From Craterostigma plantagineum (lineage: Eukaryota > Streptophyta > Magnoliopsida > Lamiales > Linderniaceae), in NCBI GenBank assembly GCA_027422505.1, contig JAPQWV010000018.1:19486001-19550000 (forward strand): 64,000 nt of DNA, written 5' to 3'. This document shows positions 33,834 to 54,434 of the stretch, piece after piece; the first letter of the stretch is position 1, and each line of letters opens with the position of its first letter. The notes under the pieces are model-generated. The model saw only the letters and a list, made by a program, of their open reading frames with translations, made no database searches and had not been told where the DNA came from. The position numbers were made by a program, and so were the translations under genes.

Positions 33834-34313
33834 TCCCCTCTGTCCCGTTTGTTTGTGGACATTTGGAGGTTGACACAGTTTTTAAGAATCTGAATATTTA
33901 AATAATACTCCCTATGTCCCAAATGTTTATGGACATTTGGGAGTTGGCATGGGAATTAAGAAACTGAATATTTTAATAATATAGTACAATTGTAAAAAGT
34001 GTATATTTTGACACGTCTTTTAAGAAAATTTTATAATATTATATTGATTGTTTGTGATAGTTTTTTTGCTAAATAAGGAAATGTACAAAAGGTGTGGTAC
34101 CCACAATTTCGTAAAATGTATAAAATGATTTGGGATGGGGGGAGTATAGTACAATTAAAAGGTAAAAAATGTATATTTTGACACGTCTTTTAAGAATATT
34201 TAATAATATTATCTTGATTGTTTGTGATAGTTTTTTGCTAAATTAGTAAATATACAAAAGCTAGCGGGACGCCCGATATAGTAAAATGTACAAAAACTTA
34301 TTAGGCAGAGGAG
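33834..34313. mobile_element. Stowaway-type MITE (outer copy)
   Basis: Left end ccctctgtcccg and right end ggcagaggag, next to TA. It is interrupted by a second copy of the same family. Confidence 0.75.
33908..34144. mobile_element. Stowaway-type MITE (inner copy, inserted in its own sibling)
   Basis: A 237-bp element from ctccctatgtccc to ggatggggggag, flanked by TA on both sides. Its internal sequence (tagtacaatt, tatattttgacacgtctttt, attgtttgtgatagtttttt) repeats that of the outer copy on the right. Confidence 0.85.
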
Positions 34314-34758
34314 TATCAAGTTATTTCATAGTCATCATGTATCACGTGATAATTAACCGCACTTTCAAGTTTCAACCATGCTCACTTCCATTTGATCTTT
34401 CACCCTCATTTTCATAACATCTCAACATAATTCATCGAGCGTAGGATTCATTATTCCTTTTATTTTAATATGTTAAGGAGATTTAAATATATTATTCGAG
34501 TTAATGGGTTGATAAACGGGTTGATTTCGGGTTGAAAATTCGAACCCCTGATCCACTTAATATTTGGGTTAGGTTCGGATTTACCCATTTACTTAAGCAG
34601 GTCGAAAATGTTAACCCAAACAGAATATTTTTGGGTGCGATTCGTGTCGGGTTGCTGGGTCGGTTGATTTTTATCAACCCTAATCAATATGGACACTTTT
34701 TCAATTCGCTAGATATGTTTTATGTTTCAGAGACAAAACGTTTTGAACATATTCAATT

Positions 34759-35182
34759 TAGAGCTGGCCACGGGCCCGCCCGCCCCCCAGGAGTAGGCCT
34801 AGGCGGGCAAGCTCGCGCGGGCCACGGGCAGGCCCACCAGCTTTAAATAAAATAATTGTTTTATGAAATATTGATATATAGATAGATTAGGTTTTTCAAT
34901 ATTTTGAGCTCCAATTTTTAATTTTATCAAGTTTATATTATAAGTAGATTATTATTAACGAAATTAGATTTGATTATAACTAATTTTGAGCTAAAATATT
35001 TAATTTTTTTTAATGTTTTCTATTTTTTTTTATTTTTTAATTTTGGGCGGGCCAGGCCCGCTACCCGCCTATAGTGCGGGGCAGACCTTCATTTTTCAGG
35101 CCCGCCAGACGCGGGCTTACCAGCGGCCGCCCCGCCTAAGGCGGGTGGCCGTCCCACCCTGCCGCCCCGTTTGACACCTCTA
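34759..35182. mobile_element. hAT-type MITE with perfect target duplication
   Basis: A 424-bp element with termini tagagctggcc and tttgacacctcta, GC-rich ends and an A/T core. It is flanked by identical 8-bp attcaatt (34751-34758 and 35183-35190). Confidence 0.88.
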
Positions 35183-35690
35183 ATTCAATTTATAACGTGG
35201 CCCAAAAGAAATGAAAAGCACAAAGAGCTCATTTGAAATAAGTAATTCAGTCCAATATTATTGTGGCCCAGTCCATATAACACTGTTCTAGACTGTTTTA
35301 GCAATTTTATTCTTTCATTTCATCATTCGTAACCCAACCTATCTATCTATACCTGCTCGAGAGAACAAACCGAGAAAAGCAAAGACCAACGAAAAACAAT
35401 CGAAAAACTTGAACCTGCGAGGTCTACCATGTACGGTTCCTGTCCGATTTAAGGTTAGGAATGAAGAAGGATGTGTTCTAATCTCACTCTTATCTCCATC
35501 TAGATAATGTTAGGGTTCCTTTTGTTTGAAAAATAATTTAGGCACAGCGCAACTTCTGTATTTAACTAATTTGACCTATCTATCGTTATTCTTTCGAAAT
35601 TTGTTCGTATAGAAAGCTTGTGGGTCTTCAGCTTTTCATAGCTCTGTTGGGTATTGAAATTTGTTCGTATTTTGCAAATCTCAAAGTTTT
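35183..35690 (+). promoter_or_regulatory. Possible upstream leader of the VPS32 gene
   Basis: 35320-35430 looks like a plant 5' untranslated leader and ends at a possible donor (ctgcgag|gtctac). If joined to a leader exon just before 38294, the retroelement remnant at 35994-38230 would lie inside a leader intron. No transcript evidence is available. Confidence 0.25.
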
Positions 35691-35694
35691 CGAT

Positions 35695-35890
35695 TGAAAA
35701 CGTAGTGATTCGCAGACTTTGAGTTGCAAAGCTGGGTGTTAACCTTTTTCTTGCAAAGTTTAGTAAAAGCAGAAATTCTCTTTATCGTAAAGTTTGCTAA
35801 AAGCCCGCAAACTTCTTTATGGCAAAGTTTCGTACAATCCGAGACCAATAACATTTCGAACCGCATACTTGGAAAGTTTCGCAAACCCTG
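35695..35890. repeat. Diverged tandem repeat of about 45-50 bp
   Basis: Four related phrases: gcaaagtttagtaaaag, gtaaagtttgctaaaag, gcaaagtttcgtac and gaaagtttcgcaaac at regular spacing. Confidence 0.65.
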
Positions 35891-35993
35891 AAACCTTTTT
35901 ATTTAAAACGGACTTAGAAAATTTCCAAATACAACAGCCATGCAAATTCATGACTTTGAACTAACACTTTCTTATTTCAATTTCAGATTGAAG

Positions 35994-37819
35994 ATGGCAG
36001 TTGTACCAGTTTCTCAGGTTTACCCAATTGACAAATGGCTGATCATACAGGACAATAACTTCCAATTGGACCTTGCTACATTTAAGTGCCCGGACGAAAT
36101 AATCATTTCTATACTAAAAGGCCATTATCTGTGGCCCGCGTTTACGCTAACGGCTCAAGTATCCCAAGTTTATCTCCAACAGTTCTGGGGCACTATGAAA
36201 CTGGTCACAGAAGGCCGACGCTCTTACGTTGAAGCAACCGTCCATAACACTCAAGTCCGAATCACGAAGACAGTACTCAGGCGGGTGTTATGTCTCCCAA
36301 TACAACCTCGCTATGAAGCATTTCCGCTCGAAGCCCAACTGATAGAAGACATGCTTCGAATGGGATATGCTCTTCCTTTAGCGATGCTGTCTTCCTTCCA
36401 GCATCAAAAGATACCTCATCCTTGGAAGACGCTATTTAGCTTAGTCAACAAGTGTCTGTCTCCCAAGCACACAGGCTTCGACCGATGCAACATCTCCATC
36501 CTACGTTTACTCCATGGCATCATTTACAACAAAAAATATGATGTTGCCCACCTCATATGGAACGATTTGGCGGATCAGATCCACACACGAGATAAGACAA
36601 AGAAGTCCAGTTGTGTTCCCTACCTCCGATGGTTTCCATTACTCATCCAACACTTCATCGACACTATATCCGACATCCCGCGTCGACCTCCTACTGAAAA
36701 TCAATCTCCGCCCAAGCTCAAGTACTTTCAAAAGGCCAAGGTGGATCCAAGCATGCAGCCTATGCTCATTCCAGAAGCCTTGCTTCATCATGTCGATCCT
36801 TCTGACGCTGCAGTGGTTGCCTATCGTCACTTGCACAATCTTCATGTTCCCATGGTTAAGTCGGACCAAGTTGAACTTAATCAAGGAACTCAATCGAGTG
36901 AAAGAATCGCAACTGCTTCTCTCACAGTGTCTGAACACACGGACTCCGACGATGCTCTGGAGCCTATTACCAGAATTGGAATACAGGGAGGGCTGAGATC
37001 GAAGCAATTCAATGATCGATCCACTACCTCTGCTGAGCAGACGGCTACCATCCCATCTACCTCACAAATTATCCGCACCGCCCCTATGGGTACTCAGTCC
37101 TACACAACACCTTCCTGGACCAAGAAACGCCGCAGTGGCTCCGTGAGGTTATTACCGTACGTTACACATGACGTTCTTGATCAATATTTGGAGTCTGCCT
37201 TTGCTTCGTTCTCCAAAACCTTCGAAGCCATCGTCATTCCAAAGGTACAATCCATTGTTGAAGAAATGATTGTACTGGACAAACGAAAATCTCCGTTGAT
37301 CGAGGTCCCTATTTTTCCCCCACCTTCTCCTCCCCGTGCATCCTCGCAACACACCCTAAACCCATTTACAATGCCCCTTTGCGAGCTCCGTGACATTCTC
37401 TTGTCACGTCTCCTTTCTGAGACTCCGCTCACCCCCGACCTCGCGGATCTCTTGAGCCGCCTTCAAGCCCACCAACTTGCCACTACGACACGCTCCCATT
37501 GAAGAGACGCTATGACGATCCCGATGATTCTGGTCGTCGGGAGGGAGAGAAGCAACAAAGTGTCGGCGAGTCAAGCACACTGCCATCTCAACCCTCGTTT
37601 TAGCCACTCACTCAACCATCTTTACCTTCAACAATCTCACAAGCTCCCCAAGGTCCAAGTTCTCGATATAAAGCACAATCTTTGGACTCCGAAGCCTCTT
37701 CTTGTTGTGATTTTGAAGAACGAGTCTTGATTGAAAAAGTCATCGGTGGCTTGGAAGACAAGATCAACTTCAGAAACATTATAAGGCAATTTGAGGTGGC
37801 TTTAGGACTCAGGGGGTAA
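35994..37819 (+). pseudogene. Long uncharacterised ORF in the 3'-terminal position of a retroelement
   Basis: An open frame runs to TGA at 37500-37502. The start at 35994 (aagATGGCAG, just after a possible acceptor tttcag) is preferred over 35940. Features are YLQQFWGTM, ITKTVLRRVLCLP, LIEDMLRMGYALP, KTLFSLVNKCLSPKHTGFDR and a Ser/Thr/Pro-rich C-terminal third. The pattern recalls an unnamed family seen, from memory, in retroelement-derived proteins of asterids. A one-base shift near 37499 continues the protein (KRRYDDPDDSGRREGEKQ) through one TAG (37601) to a TAA at 37817-37819, ending NFRNIIRQFEVALGLRG. A purine tract and LTR-like start follow at once. Function unknown. Confidence 0.55.
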
Positions 37820-37866
37820 CTCTAATCAAGGCAGTGATAACCGAAGCTGAATTAAAAGATTGAACA

Positions 37867-38230
37867 GAAAGGGGGAACATTGTTAGATCATTATTGTGTT
37901 CAATAACAACTGTTATCTTAGAATTTATTTGGATACCCATTCCAAATGGACTTTTGAATAAAGAAGTCCTTTTACAAAAAAAATTATATATTTGGTAATT
38001 CATTATGAATGCAATTTTTGTTAAGTTAACTTATTCACAAGTTATTGTGGAAAAATGGAAAAATCAAACTTTTGAGAAGCAATTTCACATTATGATTAAA
38101 ACGGACTTTCTAAATTTAAACTTACCGAACACTATTGAAAATAAAATTTTTGTTTTTTATAGTCACTTTTAAAAAGGTCCATCACTAAAAGTGCTTTTGT
38201 CTCAAAAGTTTTGCCTGCTTTTGGAAGGAT
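37867..38230 (+). mobile_element. Purine tract and start of an LTR, remnant
   Basis: agaaagggggaa at 37867-37878 is followed by tgttagatca at 37881, the usual layout of a copia polypurine tract and 3' LTR. The right end is not clear and no matching 5' LTR was found. Confidence 0.5.
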
Positions 38231-38293
38231 TGAGGGTTTGTATTTCGCTTCGTGATTATTGAGGCTTTGATTCCTGGAAAAAAGAAGTCCACG

Positions 38294-39847
38294 ATGTTTA
38301 CGCGAATTTTCGGAAAGCCTAAGCAAGAGGCAAATGCTCTTTCAACACTTGACAAGGAGGTATATTCCTAATTCCTGTGATCTGTTAGTTATGGATTCTT
38401 TGCGTTTGATTAGTTATTTTGATTTTCGTGTCTACCAATCGAGAAGTGGTTTGAGTTGGTATTTTGTTTATTGCAAGAGGACGGGTTCTTTATCTGAATG
38501 AATTTTAGGCGGCAATAGCAAAATCTCCCATTGCAATTTTGTTTGTGCGTGATGGTCCAATGGACTACATAGTGAAAATCGTGGTTTTAAAAATGAGATT
38601 TTATCTTCTCATCTCATTATGTTTTTCTTGGTTCATAATTATTTTCTGCAATCTTTAATCTGTCCATCTGATCTGTGTGTACTCGCAATTATGTTTGCAT
38701 CGCATGTGTGTTATGCATTAGCGTTTTTCGTTTGCTCTTTCAAGACTCTTGAGATGCTGGAGAAGAAAGAAAACGTTCTATTAAAGAAGGCTGCTGCAGA
38801 AGTTGAAAAGGCCAAGGAGTTCACCAAATCCAAAAATAAAAGAGGTATTAAATGTTGGCCGTCTGTAGTTTGTGTTAAGTTCTCATTCATTTTCTACTGG
38901 CTTCGCTATTTATAAACTTTTACATGGTGTGCTCTTTGTACTAACATTTTGCATTGGCTTGAATAATTGCTGAGAATATTCTATGGCAAATATCTCTTTT
39001 TTTAGCTGCAATACAATGCCTGAAGAGGAAAAGGCTTTACGAACAGCAAATCGAACAGCTTGGAAATTTCCAGTTGCGCATTCATGATCAGGTGATCTTT
39101 TGAGACCATCACCAACTACTATGGTCCTCAAACTATGTTTCGTTCATTTCCCCCTCTTCCTCTTGTTACAACTTGCCCACAGATGATAATGTTGGAAGGT
39201 GCAAAAGCTACAACAGAAACTGTTGATGCTTTGAGAACAGGAGCAGCTGCAATGAAAGCCATGCAAAAGGCAACGTAAGTTTCATATTCATACTAAAGGC
39301 TTACTACTGCACCATATATTGAATCAATCGTAAATAGAATGTTGTTCGTATTAAGCAGAAAACCTTGTTAAGTTACAGTCAGTACCAGTAAACTGAACCT
39401 TCTGTCTGAGTGAATGAAAATTCACTTTACAGCATCGTTGTGTCATATGATTTTGTTTCTATTTTAGTAACATTGATGATGTGGACAAGACCATGGATGA
39501 GATCAACGAGCAGACTGAGAACATGAAGCAAATTCAAGAAGCTTTATCGGCACCCATTGGTGCAGCAGCCGATTTTGATGAGGTTTGTTGCTGTTGTGTT
39601 GTACATAAACGTCGATGCATCAAAGCAACTTCTTTATTTATTTATTTTTTTATTTTTATTTCTACAGGATGAATTAGAGGCTGAGCTCGAAGAGCTTGAA
39701 GGAGCAGAACTTGAGGAACAGCTCCTCCAACCTGCAACAACAGCTCCCGCGGCCCCTGTTTATGTGCCCGCTGGTAAGAAACCTGCACATAGAGTTGAAG
39801 AGGAAGACGATGAACTTGCTGAGCTGCAAAGAGAGATGGCACTTTAG
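38294..39847 (+). CDS. VPS32: VPS32/SNF7 ESCRT-III subunit
   Basis: Six exons with GT-AG borders: 38294-38359, 38745-38844, 39006-39091, 39183-39274, 39468-39582 and 39668-39847, 212 residues (the plant family is about 215-220). The SNF7 core is well conserved: MFTRIFGKPKQEAN, EMLEKKENVLLKKAAAEVEKA, AAIQCLKRKRLYEQQIEQL, MIMLEGAKATTETVDALR and NIDDVDKTMDEINEQ. The acidic C-terminus (EDELEAELEELEGAELEEQL) ends in a MIM-like helix, DELAELQREMAL. It polymerises on endosomal membranes to bud multivesicular bodies. At the exon 1/2 junction TLDK is followed directly by ETLEML, where relatives have Leu-Asn in between: a two-residue loss or a missed microexon. Phases otherwise agree. Confidence 0.95.
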
Positions 39848-41354
39848 TGGAGGTACTACTGCACTATATGTTTTATGTGCTGTTGGATAGTTCAGTTGCT
39901 TGGTGTTTCATTTGTTGCCAATTAAGTGTGTAAATCTTTTTTGTTTTTTGTATTTATAGATATTCTAAAGCCCTCATTCTGATGAAAGCTGTGAAGATCC
40001 ATTGTCTGTTACTTAAATGGAAGGTATTCACTCACTTGAGCAGCAGCTCAGCTGCTGCTGCTCTTATATCTCCGTACAGACAAGATTTTTCATGGATGAT
40101 TCTTTTCAGTAATATGTGTGCATTTGGGTTGGATATTGGGTGGAGGGAACTGTTATTAAGATTAGCGCATTTTTTGAATTGGCTTTTTGTGTGAAACTGT
40201 CTGCGTACGCATGTTAAAATCAGTTGAAGCTCGAAATTGATCCATTCTTATTGCAATACAGATAACTTGTTAGAAGAACGTGATCGAAACTTACCATAAT
40301 GTTTTGAAATATTTTTCTGCAAATGTTAGAGAGAGGAGAGGGTGGAGCTCACGTGACACAAGAGAGCACCAAACACAGCTTGGAAGCAAATAGGATTATC
40401 GCCGACCCTGCAAAGATTGTCAATTTATCGCCAAAATACTATTATAATCGAAGGCCGAAATCAGTATGGGGTTTATCCGTCTCGAAGCTTAGACGACGAT
40501 TCGATCGAGAGAAAGACGGTTGCTTTGCGAGCATGGGGACTAATATTAGCAGACAGCAGTATATTAGCTGATGCAAAACAGCAAGTTTTCGATGAAGTAA
40601 AGAAGAACTTGAGCTTTACCTAGTTGAGAAATCTGAATAATAAATTCTCTTACAATAGAGAGTGTCTGTCCGAAGACCAACGATCACCAATCGTAGCCTT
40701 TAATTGAATCCCTCCCAAAGTGCTAGGCATGTCATAAGGCCACAAAGAGCCGTTGGGATGGATCGATACCTGACATGTTAAGATCATTATCATTCAGCAA
40801 AGATCAAAATATTACAACACAATCAAGTTCAAACGTTAAAATAAAAAGAAAGAAATATGTCTGATAGGCAGACCGTCACTTCCTCAAACATTTTAGGCTC
40901 TTTAAACCTACCACAACTCTGTTCTCCTCCAATTACCGTTCTCATCAGCAGCAGCAAAGACGATTCTCGAGGTTCAAACAAGTTGCTCCATCTGCTGCGA
41001 ACAATGTAGCATAGCAGCTACCAGTGATTCGTTCGCATATCCCCTTACCTTACTTCTCTGTATGCATTTGCTGCCCTACGAATGCTATGCTGCCGTAAGT
41101 AAAGACAAACAGCCATTTTTTTTTCTTTGCATTTTGTTCATTCTATGGATGATGAGTTAGTATTGGAAGTGACGGCGGATAATTATCAATAATGGATAAT
41201 CTCAAATCCATGATTATCTCTCATTATTATCTCTATTATATTTATAATAATTTATGTTCCTTTTGTGATGTAATATATTTTCCTATATATATCATATGTA
41301 ATCTCTATATATTGGAGAAGTGATAAAATTTACTTTGAGAAGAAAAATATTCTA
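39848..41354. other. Intergenic region with a possible gene fragment
   Basis: 3' flank of VPS32, then 40417-40623 (+), an open frame ending ALRAWGLILADSSILADAKQ that I do not recognise, and a possible minus-strand terminal exon (about 40652-40769, reading IHPNGSLWPYDMPSTLGG) after a tgtcag acceptor. None can be assigned a function. Confidence 0.3.
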
Positions 41355-41690
41355 TCATGGTATCGGCCTAATACTACGATCCTTCTATCTCTTCCTCGTT
41401 CTTCCTCCATGGAACAAAATATGGATAAACTTCCACTTGCCACTCTCATCCATATGATAAGGATCAAACTTTCCTCTCAAAATAATTTGTTATGGAAGAG
41501 TCAAATCACATCAATTCTTATGTATCATAATCTTTATTTTTCGAAAAATCCCACCATATCTAATATGTTATTTTCGAAAATCTCACGAGGTGAAATTCCC
41601 AATTTGTCCCTCTTAGTAAGTTACGGTATAACACCATTTATACTCGTGGAAATAAATATTTATTTTAACTATCAAATAATAAAATAAGCA
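41355..41690 (+). mobile_element. Copia remnant: primer site and gag N-terminus
   Basis: tatcatggtatcggcc at 41352-41368 resembles a methionine-tRNA primer site. It is followed by an ATG at 41409 and a gag-like start (LPLATLIHMIRIKLSSQNNLLWKSQ), typical of the UBN2-type copia gag. The rest of the element is missing. Confidence 0.65.
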
Positions 41691-42799
41691 TTCTCACACA
41701 CAAATATTAATTTCGGCCAAGCCTAAATTAAATATATTAAATTCGGTCAAGCCCAAATTTAATTGGGCCGAGCCCATTTGCAACTCTAAGTCCAATCTCT
41801 CTTTAATTTGACCCGAACGTAGTGATCCTTTTTAAGCCTGACTCCTCTGGTTCGTCTCAACTCGGCATTCGGAGGAATCCAAGAGCTCGGTAAGTGCCTC
41901 GCTAATCCTGCGGTACCGAGTCGACCCAAGTCGAGTCCGAATTCGAAATTCACATACGACTATAATTATCGCCATACGTATAAACCCTTTACCTGTGTCC
42001 CAGTCGAGTGATAGTTATGTAATGTCAAACCAACAGGACTCGACTCTATGACGAATCGTGACAGGCAAAAGAAACTACCCTCCACATCCAACTGAGTCAG
42101 TTTCAATGCTTTGGCCAAAGACTTTGTAATTCTCCATTCATGAAACTTTCATAGGACACGTGTCTCTTTCGAGTCGAATCCCGATCTTCGATCAAGTTGA
42201 CAATCACGCCCCGTTGTCAAGACCGCACGTCGACGCCGACTCTAGCAAAAGCACGTTGAGCCTAGCAAAGCTAGTGGAAGGTCAGGACCCCGAGGCCAAC
42301 TCCAACGTTGGCCCTTTCGGTCTAAGGTTCACGTATGCTACTATAGTCAGTCGGTTCGATCTTTGACATTCGCAACATATGATCGATTCGACTATGAGTC
42401 AGTGTCCAAATACAGACAATCCTCGATTCGTTTGTATCAATGTCACGAGCTCCCACTCCCCTGAGTGAGCGACTGGCACAGTCACATCGGACTCGTCGAA
42501 TATCAAGTTTATCTAATCAATCATGTCACCCTACTAGAGATTTTAACTTGTTGACTATTTTAACCTCATAGAGTAATAGTCTATCGGTGCTCCCTCTTTG
42601 CTAAGCAGAATCGATAACTAAACTCTGACGTTTGGGTTTTATTCAATTTATCTTCTTCAACATAATGCCTTGTAAGAATATATGATAAAATTAATAACAT
42701 GCCTTTATCAATCAAATGTCATACAATCAGAGATATAAAACAAGTTGTGAATATTACATAGATTAAATAGCCCTTATTCATCTAATCCTCGAATATCGG
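41691..42799. other. Unassigned sequence, possibly LTR-derived
   Basis: Rich in gagtcga/tcgactc-type phrases at 41870-42370. No coding region or clear repeat ends. Confidence 0.35.
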
Positions 42800-43604
42800 C
42801 ATTCCGAGAGCATTTCCTAACGGGCTATGTAACATGTGGTGGTACTACTATTTCTCGGCGCTCAATGAAACAAACTATAGCCGCAACTTCTTCAAACAAT
42901 GCTAAAATTTTGGCAATACATGAAGCAAGTCGGAATGTTTTGGTTGAGATTAGTAATTCATCATATTCGAGGACATGTGGCTTATATTTAGACAACGGAG
43001 TTATTCGAAGATGACGTCGTACGTATCGCTCAACCGAAGGAAGGTTACATAAGGTGACCGGACGAATCATATGTCACCAATGTTCTTTTTCAATTCACGA
43101 TCTTCAAAAGACTGGTGAAATTACCGTACAACAAATCCGTCGTGTGACAATCTAGCGGATTTGTTCACGAAATCGCTGCTGACTTCAACATTTGAAAAAT
43201 GGTTATAAGATTGGAATGCGCCGAATGAAGAATTTCAAATGATGTGCTCAAGAGGGGGAGAAATACTATGTTGTACTCATTTTTACTTAACCACAATTTT
43301 TTCCCATTGGATTTTTCGGGTAAGGTTTTTAACGAGACATTTTACCGAAAGATGAACATTCAAGGCAGATGCTATAAACTTTCTTTTGGTGGATGTTCCA
43401 CTCATACCCACGATCTCCATACTCAACCCGTAAACTCATCATGTTTATGACCTCTTTATGTATTTCGTTACATTATGTCATTTAATATTCATGATCTTAT
43501 GTAAAGGCTATCCCAAGCCTATGAATAGGGTATTTGTGAAGTGGAAATAGACAAGTGAATGAAAATTCTCTCAATGGTTGCTACTCATTTGCAATAATTT
43601 AACA
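42800..43604 (+). mobile_element. Copia remnant: RNase H end and 3' LTR
   Basis: In broken + frames, pieces such as SMKQTIAATSSN, AIHEASR and NLADLFTKSL match the end of copia pol. A purine tract (agagggggagaa, 43250-43262) precedes an LTR of 336 bp (43269-43604, TGTTGTACTC to AATTTAACA) with the gtttttaacgagacatttt phrase common in copia LTRs. It does not match the sequence before 41352, so the two remnants come from different elements. Confidence 0.7.
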
Positions 43605-44992
43605 AGTTGTATATTAGTACTCAAATTGTACAATTGGGGAAAGTAATAGTATAAGCATGACCATTAATTTGTAAATCAAGAAAAGAACAATTAATGTACT
43701 CAGTTGTCTCTACATTTATAATTCGCCAGTTCATCAGTGCTTTATTTTTCCAAAGCTTGTCGTGTGTGTTGGTAGTTGGAACAAGCGGAGGAAGGTGTTG
43801 GTAGTTAGAATTAGATAATATATTATATATTCACTTTTTCTTCTTTTATTTATTTCTTAATAAATCGTTTAATTAGGCAACTTCAAGAAATGAAGGCTTG
43901 CTGCTTTATTGGAACAGCGTAATTTGCATGTATTATAGCCGTGTGTATGAATTTATATAGATGCGTAGACAACAATATTACAAATCAAAATCTATTGAGC
44001 AATCAATTAGTTTCGCACGCGTGTCTATATTTAGAATCTTTGAGAATTATCCGGTTCCATGCTATTTATTTTATTTTCAACTATTTTGTCAATAGTCACC
44101 ACCACGTGTGCGGTGCACAAAGGGGAACGCAATCTTAAATATACGTATTACAAAATTAACACCACCTATTACTATTTCCAATTTTTGTATAACCAATTCA
44201 TTTTCAAGTACAAGGAGAATTTGCCCAAGAAATGTGTAAAAGATGGAAAGATCCGAATAAGGGAATAAATAGCCCAGGGATTTGTCTCCACGCAACGGTC
44301 AAGCTTTCCACTACTAATCGGAAGATTGTAATCCTGCCCTGCGATTAAATTGACTTGAAACTAAATTTGAATATCAATTCGATTATGTGATTGACTTTCA
44401 GAATGATTAATCTCTTGCAAGTCTTCATACGCCTACCAAGTTCATAAGTGAATCTGAATGAAATAAACCCGACTTCGAGCAGAACTGATGACTGACTTAC
44501 TTAGTGTTCTGTTCCTAAAAAACTAGGATAAATTTAAATGAGTCCATACATATTCGTAACCTACTTGATGGAAAATTCTTAGTCATCTGAAATGGAAGGA
44601 ATTATATTTACTATTTTTTTTCTTCTTTATTTTTTTCATATATAAAAAATTCGAATGTTTTTGTACTTTCACTTAGTTATAAGTCATACAAACATAAGGA
44701 GGCTATTTACTGAAATCCACCGTTGAGATTCATCCATGGTTGAATTGAACGTTTGGTGGGCGGCATGACTTAACGAGGAAGCCAAACTTTTGGTTCGTTT
44801 CTAAAAACATATTAAGGAGTTTTTATTTTTTTAATTCCATATTTATCATTAAGTTGAATAAAAAAAATTAAACAAGCCGAGGAAGAAAGTCAAAGGACGA
44901 TTAGCACATCGTGTAGTGTCTAGCTTAGCACTAAGCACGACTCACACTCATCAACCGTATATACTTATCTTTTACCATCCCATCCGTAACTC

Positions 44993-44994
<2 letters not shown>
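43605..44994. other. Intergenic region
   Basis: A/T-rich; no supported gene or repeat. Confidence 0.5.

Positions 44995-45035
<41 letters not shown>
44995..45035. repeat. (CT)n microsatellite in the leader of the glycine-rich gene
   Basis: About 20 CT units, 167 bp before the start codon. CT-rich leaders are common near plant transcription starts. Confidence 0.9.
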
Positions 45036-45037
<2 letters not shown>

Positions 45038-45201
45038 CGAGCTTAAGGTGCACGGAACCACCACGGCGGTCGCCATTTCTCTTCAGACTCGCCGAACGTA
45101 GCCGAGTTGCTCCGATCGTTTAAGTGCTGTCACCGATGCAATCCTTCTCTGCTAATTCGATTCCACGCCGCTCTATGTGATGACTATTCCCACGCGCGTC
45201 G

Positions 45202-53559
<8,358 letters not shown>

Positions 53560-54434
53560 TAAGCTGCACTAGGTAGAAAAAAGCTAAAATATGCCATTTT
53601 TTTTTTCTTCTCGTGGCTTCTGTGTTTTGATTTGATTCTAGTTTTAGAGGAAGGAAATATATAGTGAATGGTTTGTTTGACTTGATACAGACAGGTAGAA
53701 AAAAGAAAAAGAAAATTAAAAGATCAACTAGATCAGCCCATTCATTTTGTTAGCATCTCCTCTCCTTCCCTTGATTGTAAATATCAAATCATGATTTTGG
53801 GATATTTTCTCCACCCCTAACTGTTCTAGTGTGACTTTATATGCAAATATAGTTTTTTGCTTTGTGTGATAGCTCTCCACATATGACTTGATCAAAAGTC
53901 TTTGAGCTTTCATTTGGGATCTTGTGTGGTGGGGAGTGGACATCCTCACTTAGCACTGGTGATTTTTCCGATCTTCGGAGTAACCGGCGCAAGCTTATCC
54001 TCGATTGAGTCGGATTACTTTAGAATAGGAAAAGAAGACGTAAATTGCATCAAAATTATGGTTCTTGTTTAGTGAACCATGCGGCATCCAACCCTATCTC
54101 CACCAGCTAGATTATACGCTCTTCCTCAAGTTCCAAAGTTGAAATTTAACTTCCAATGTACATTTTTGATAAAAAGGTTAAAAAGTGAAGTTTCACTACG
54201 ACTACAAGTGGATAATAATATAACTTCACAAAAATTGTATAGAGACGTTGGTAAATGGTTCAGTTTAACAGAAATTCTTACCATTCAATTACGATATACC
54301 CCATCTCAAAACGGCAAATAGCGGGTATGGAGTATTGGGTTTGAATTTTTCCGTCAAAAATAGCGTTTTCGCATGGAAATGATTTTTAAACATTTAGGAG
54401 TTGGAAGTTGTATTCATCTGGTAAATATTTGGAT
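53560..54434. other. 3' flank of the glycine-rich gene and intergenic DNA
   Basis: No supported coding region. Confidence 0.5.

Larger units (their letters stand above)
33433..34682. mobile_element. Non-autonomous hAT-like element hosting nested MITEs
   Basis: The left end taggggtggtggtaaacagg with gggtcgggttcgg-type phrases is mirrored by the right end at 34640-34682. Flanks are atcaataa (33425-33432) and atcaatat (34683-34690), 7 of 8 identical. No transposase inside. Confidence 0.65.

Noticed and set aside
40323..40623. Two overlapping + strand frames
   Set aside because: Short, in competing frames, and not recognised; kept only as an unassigned fragment.
41355..43604. A single complete copia element
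   Set aside because: The sequence before the primer site does not match the LTR at 43269-43604 and most of gag-pol is missing, so these are two remnants.
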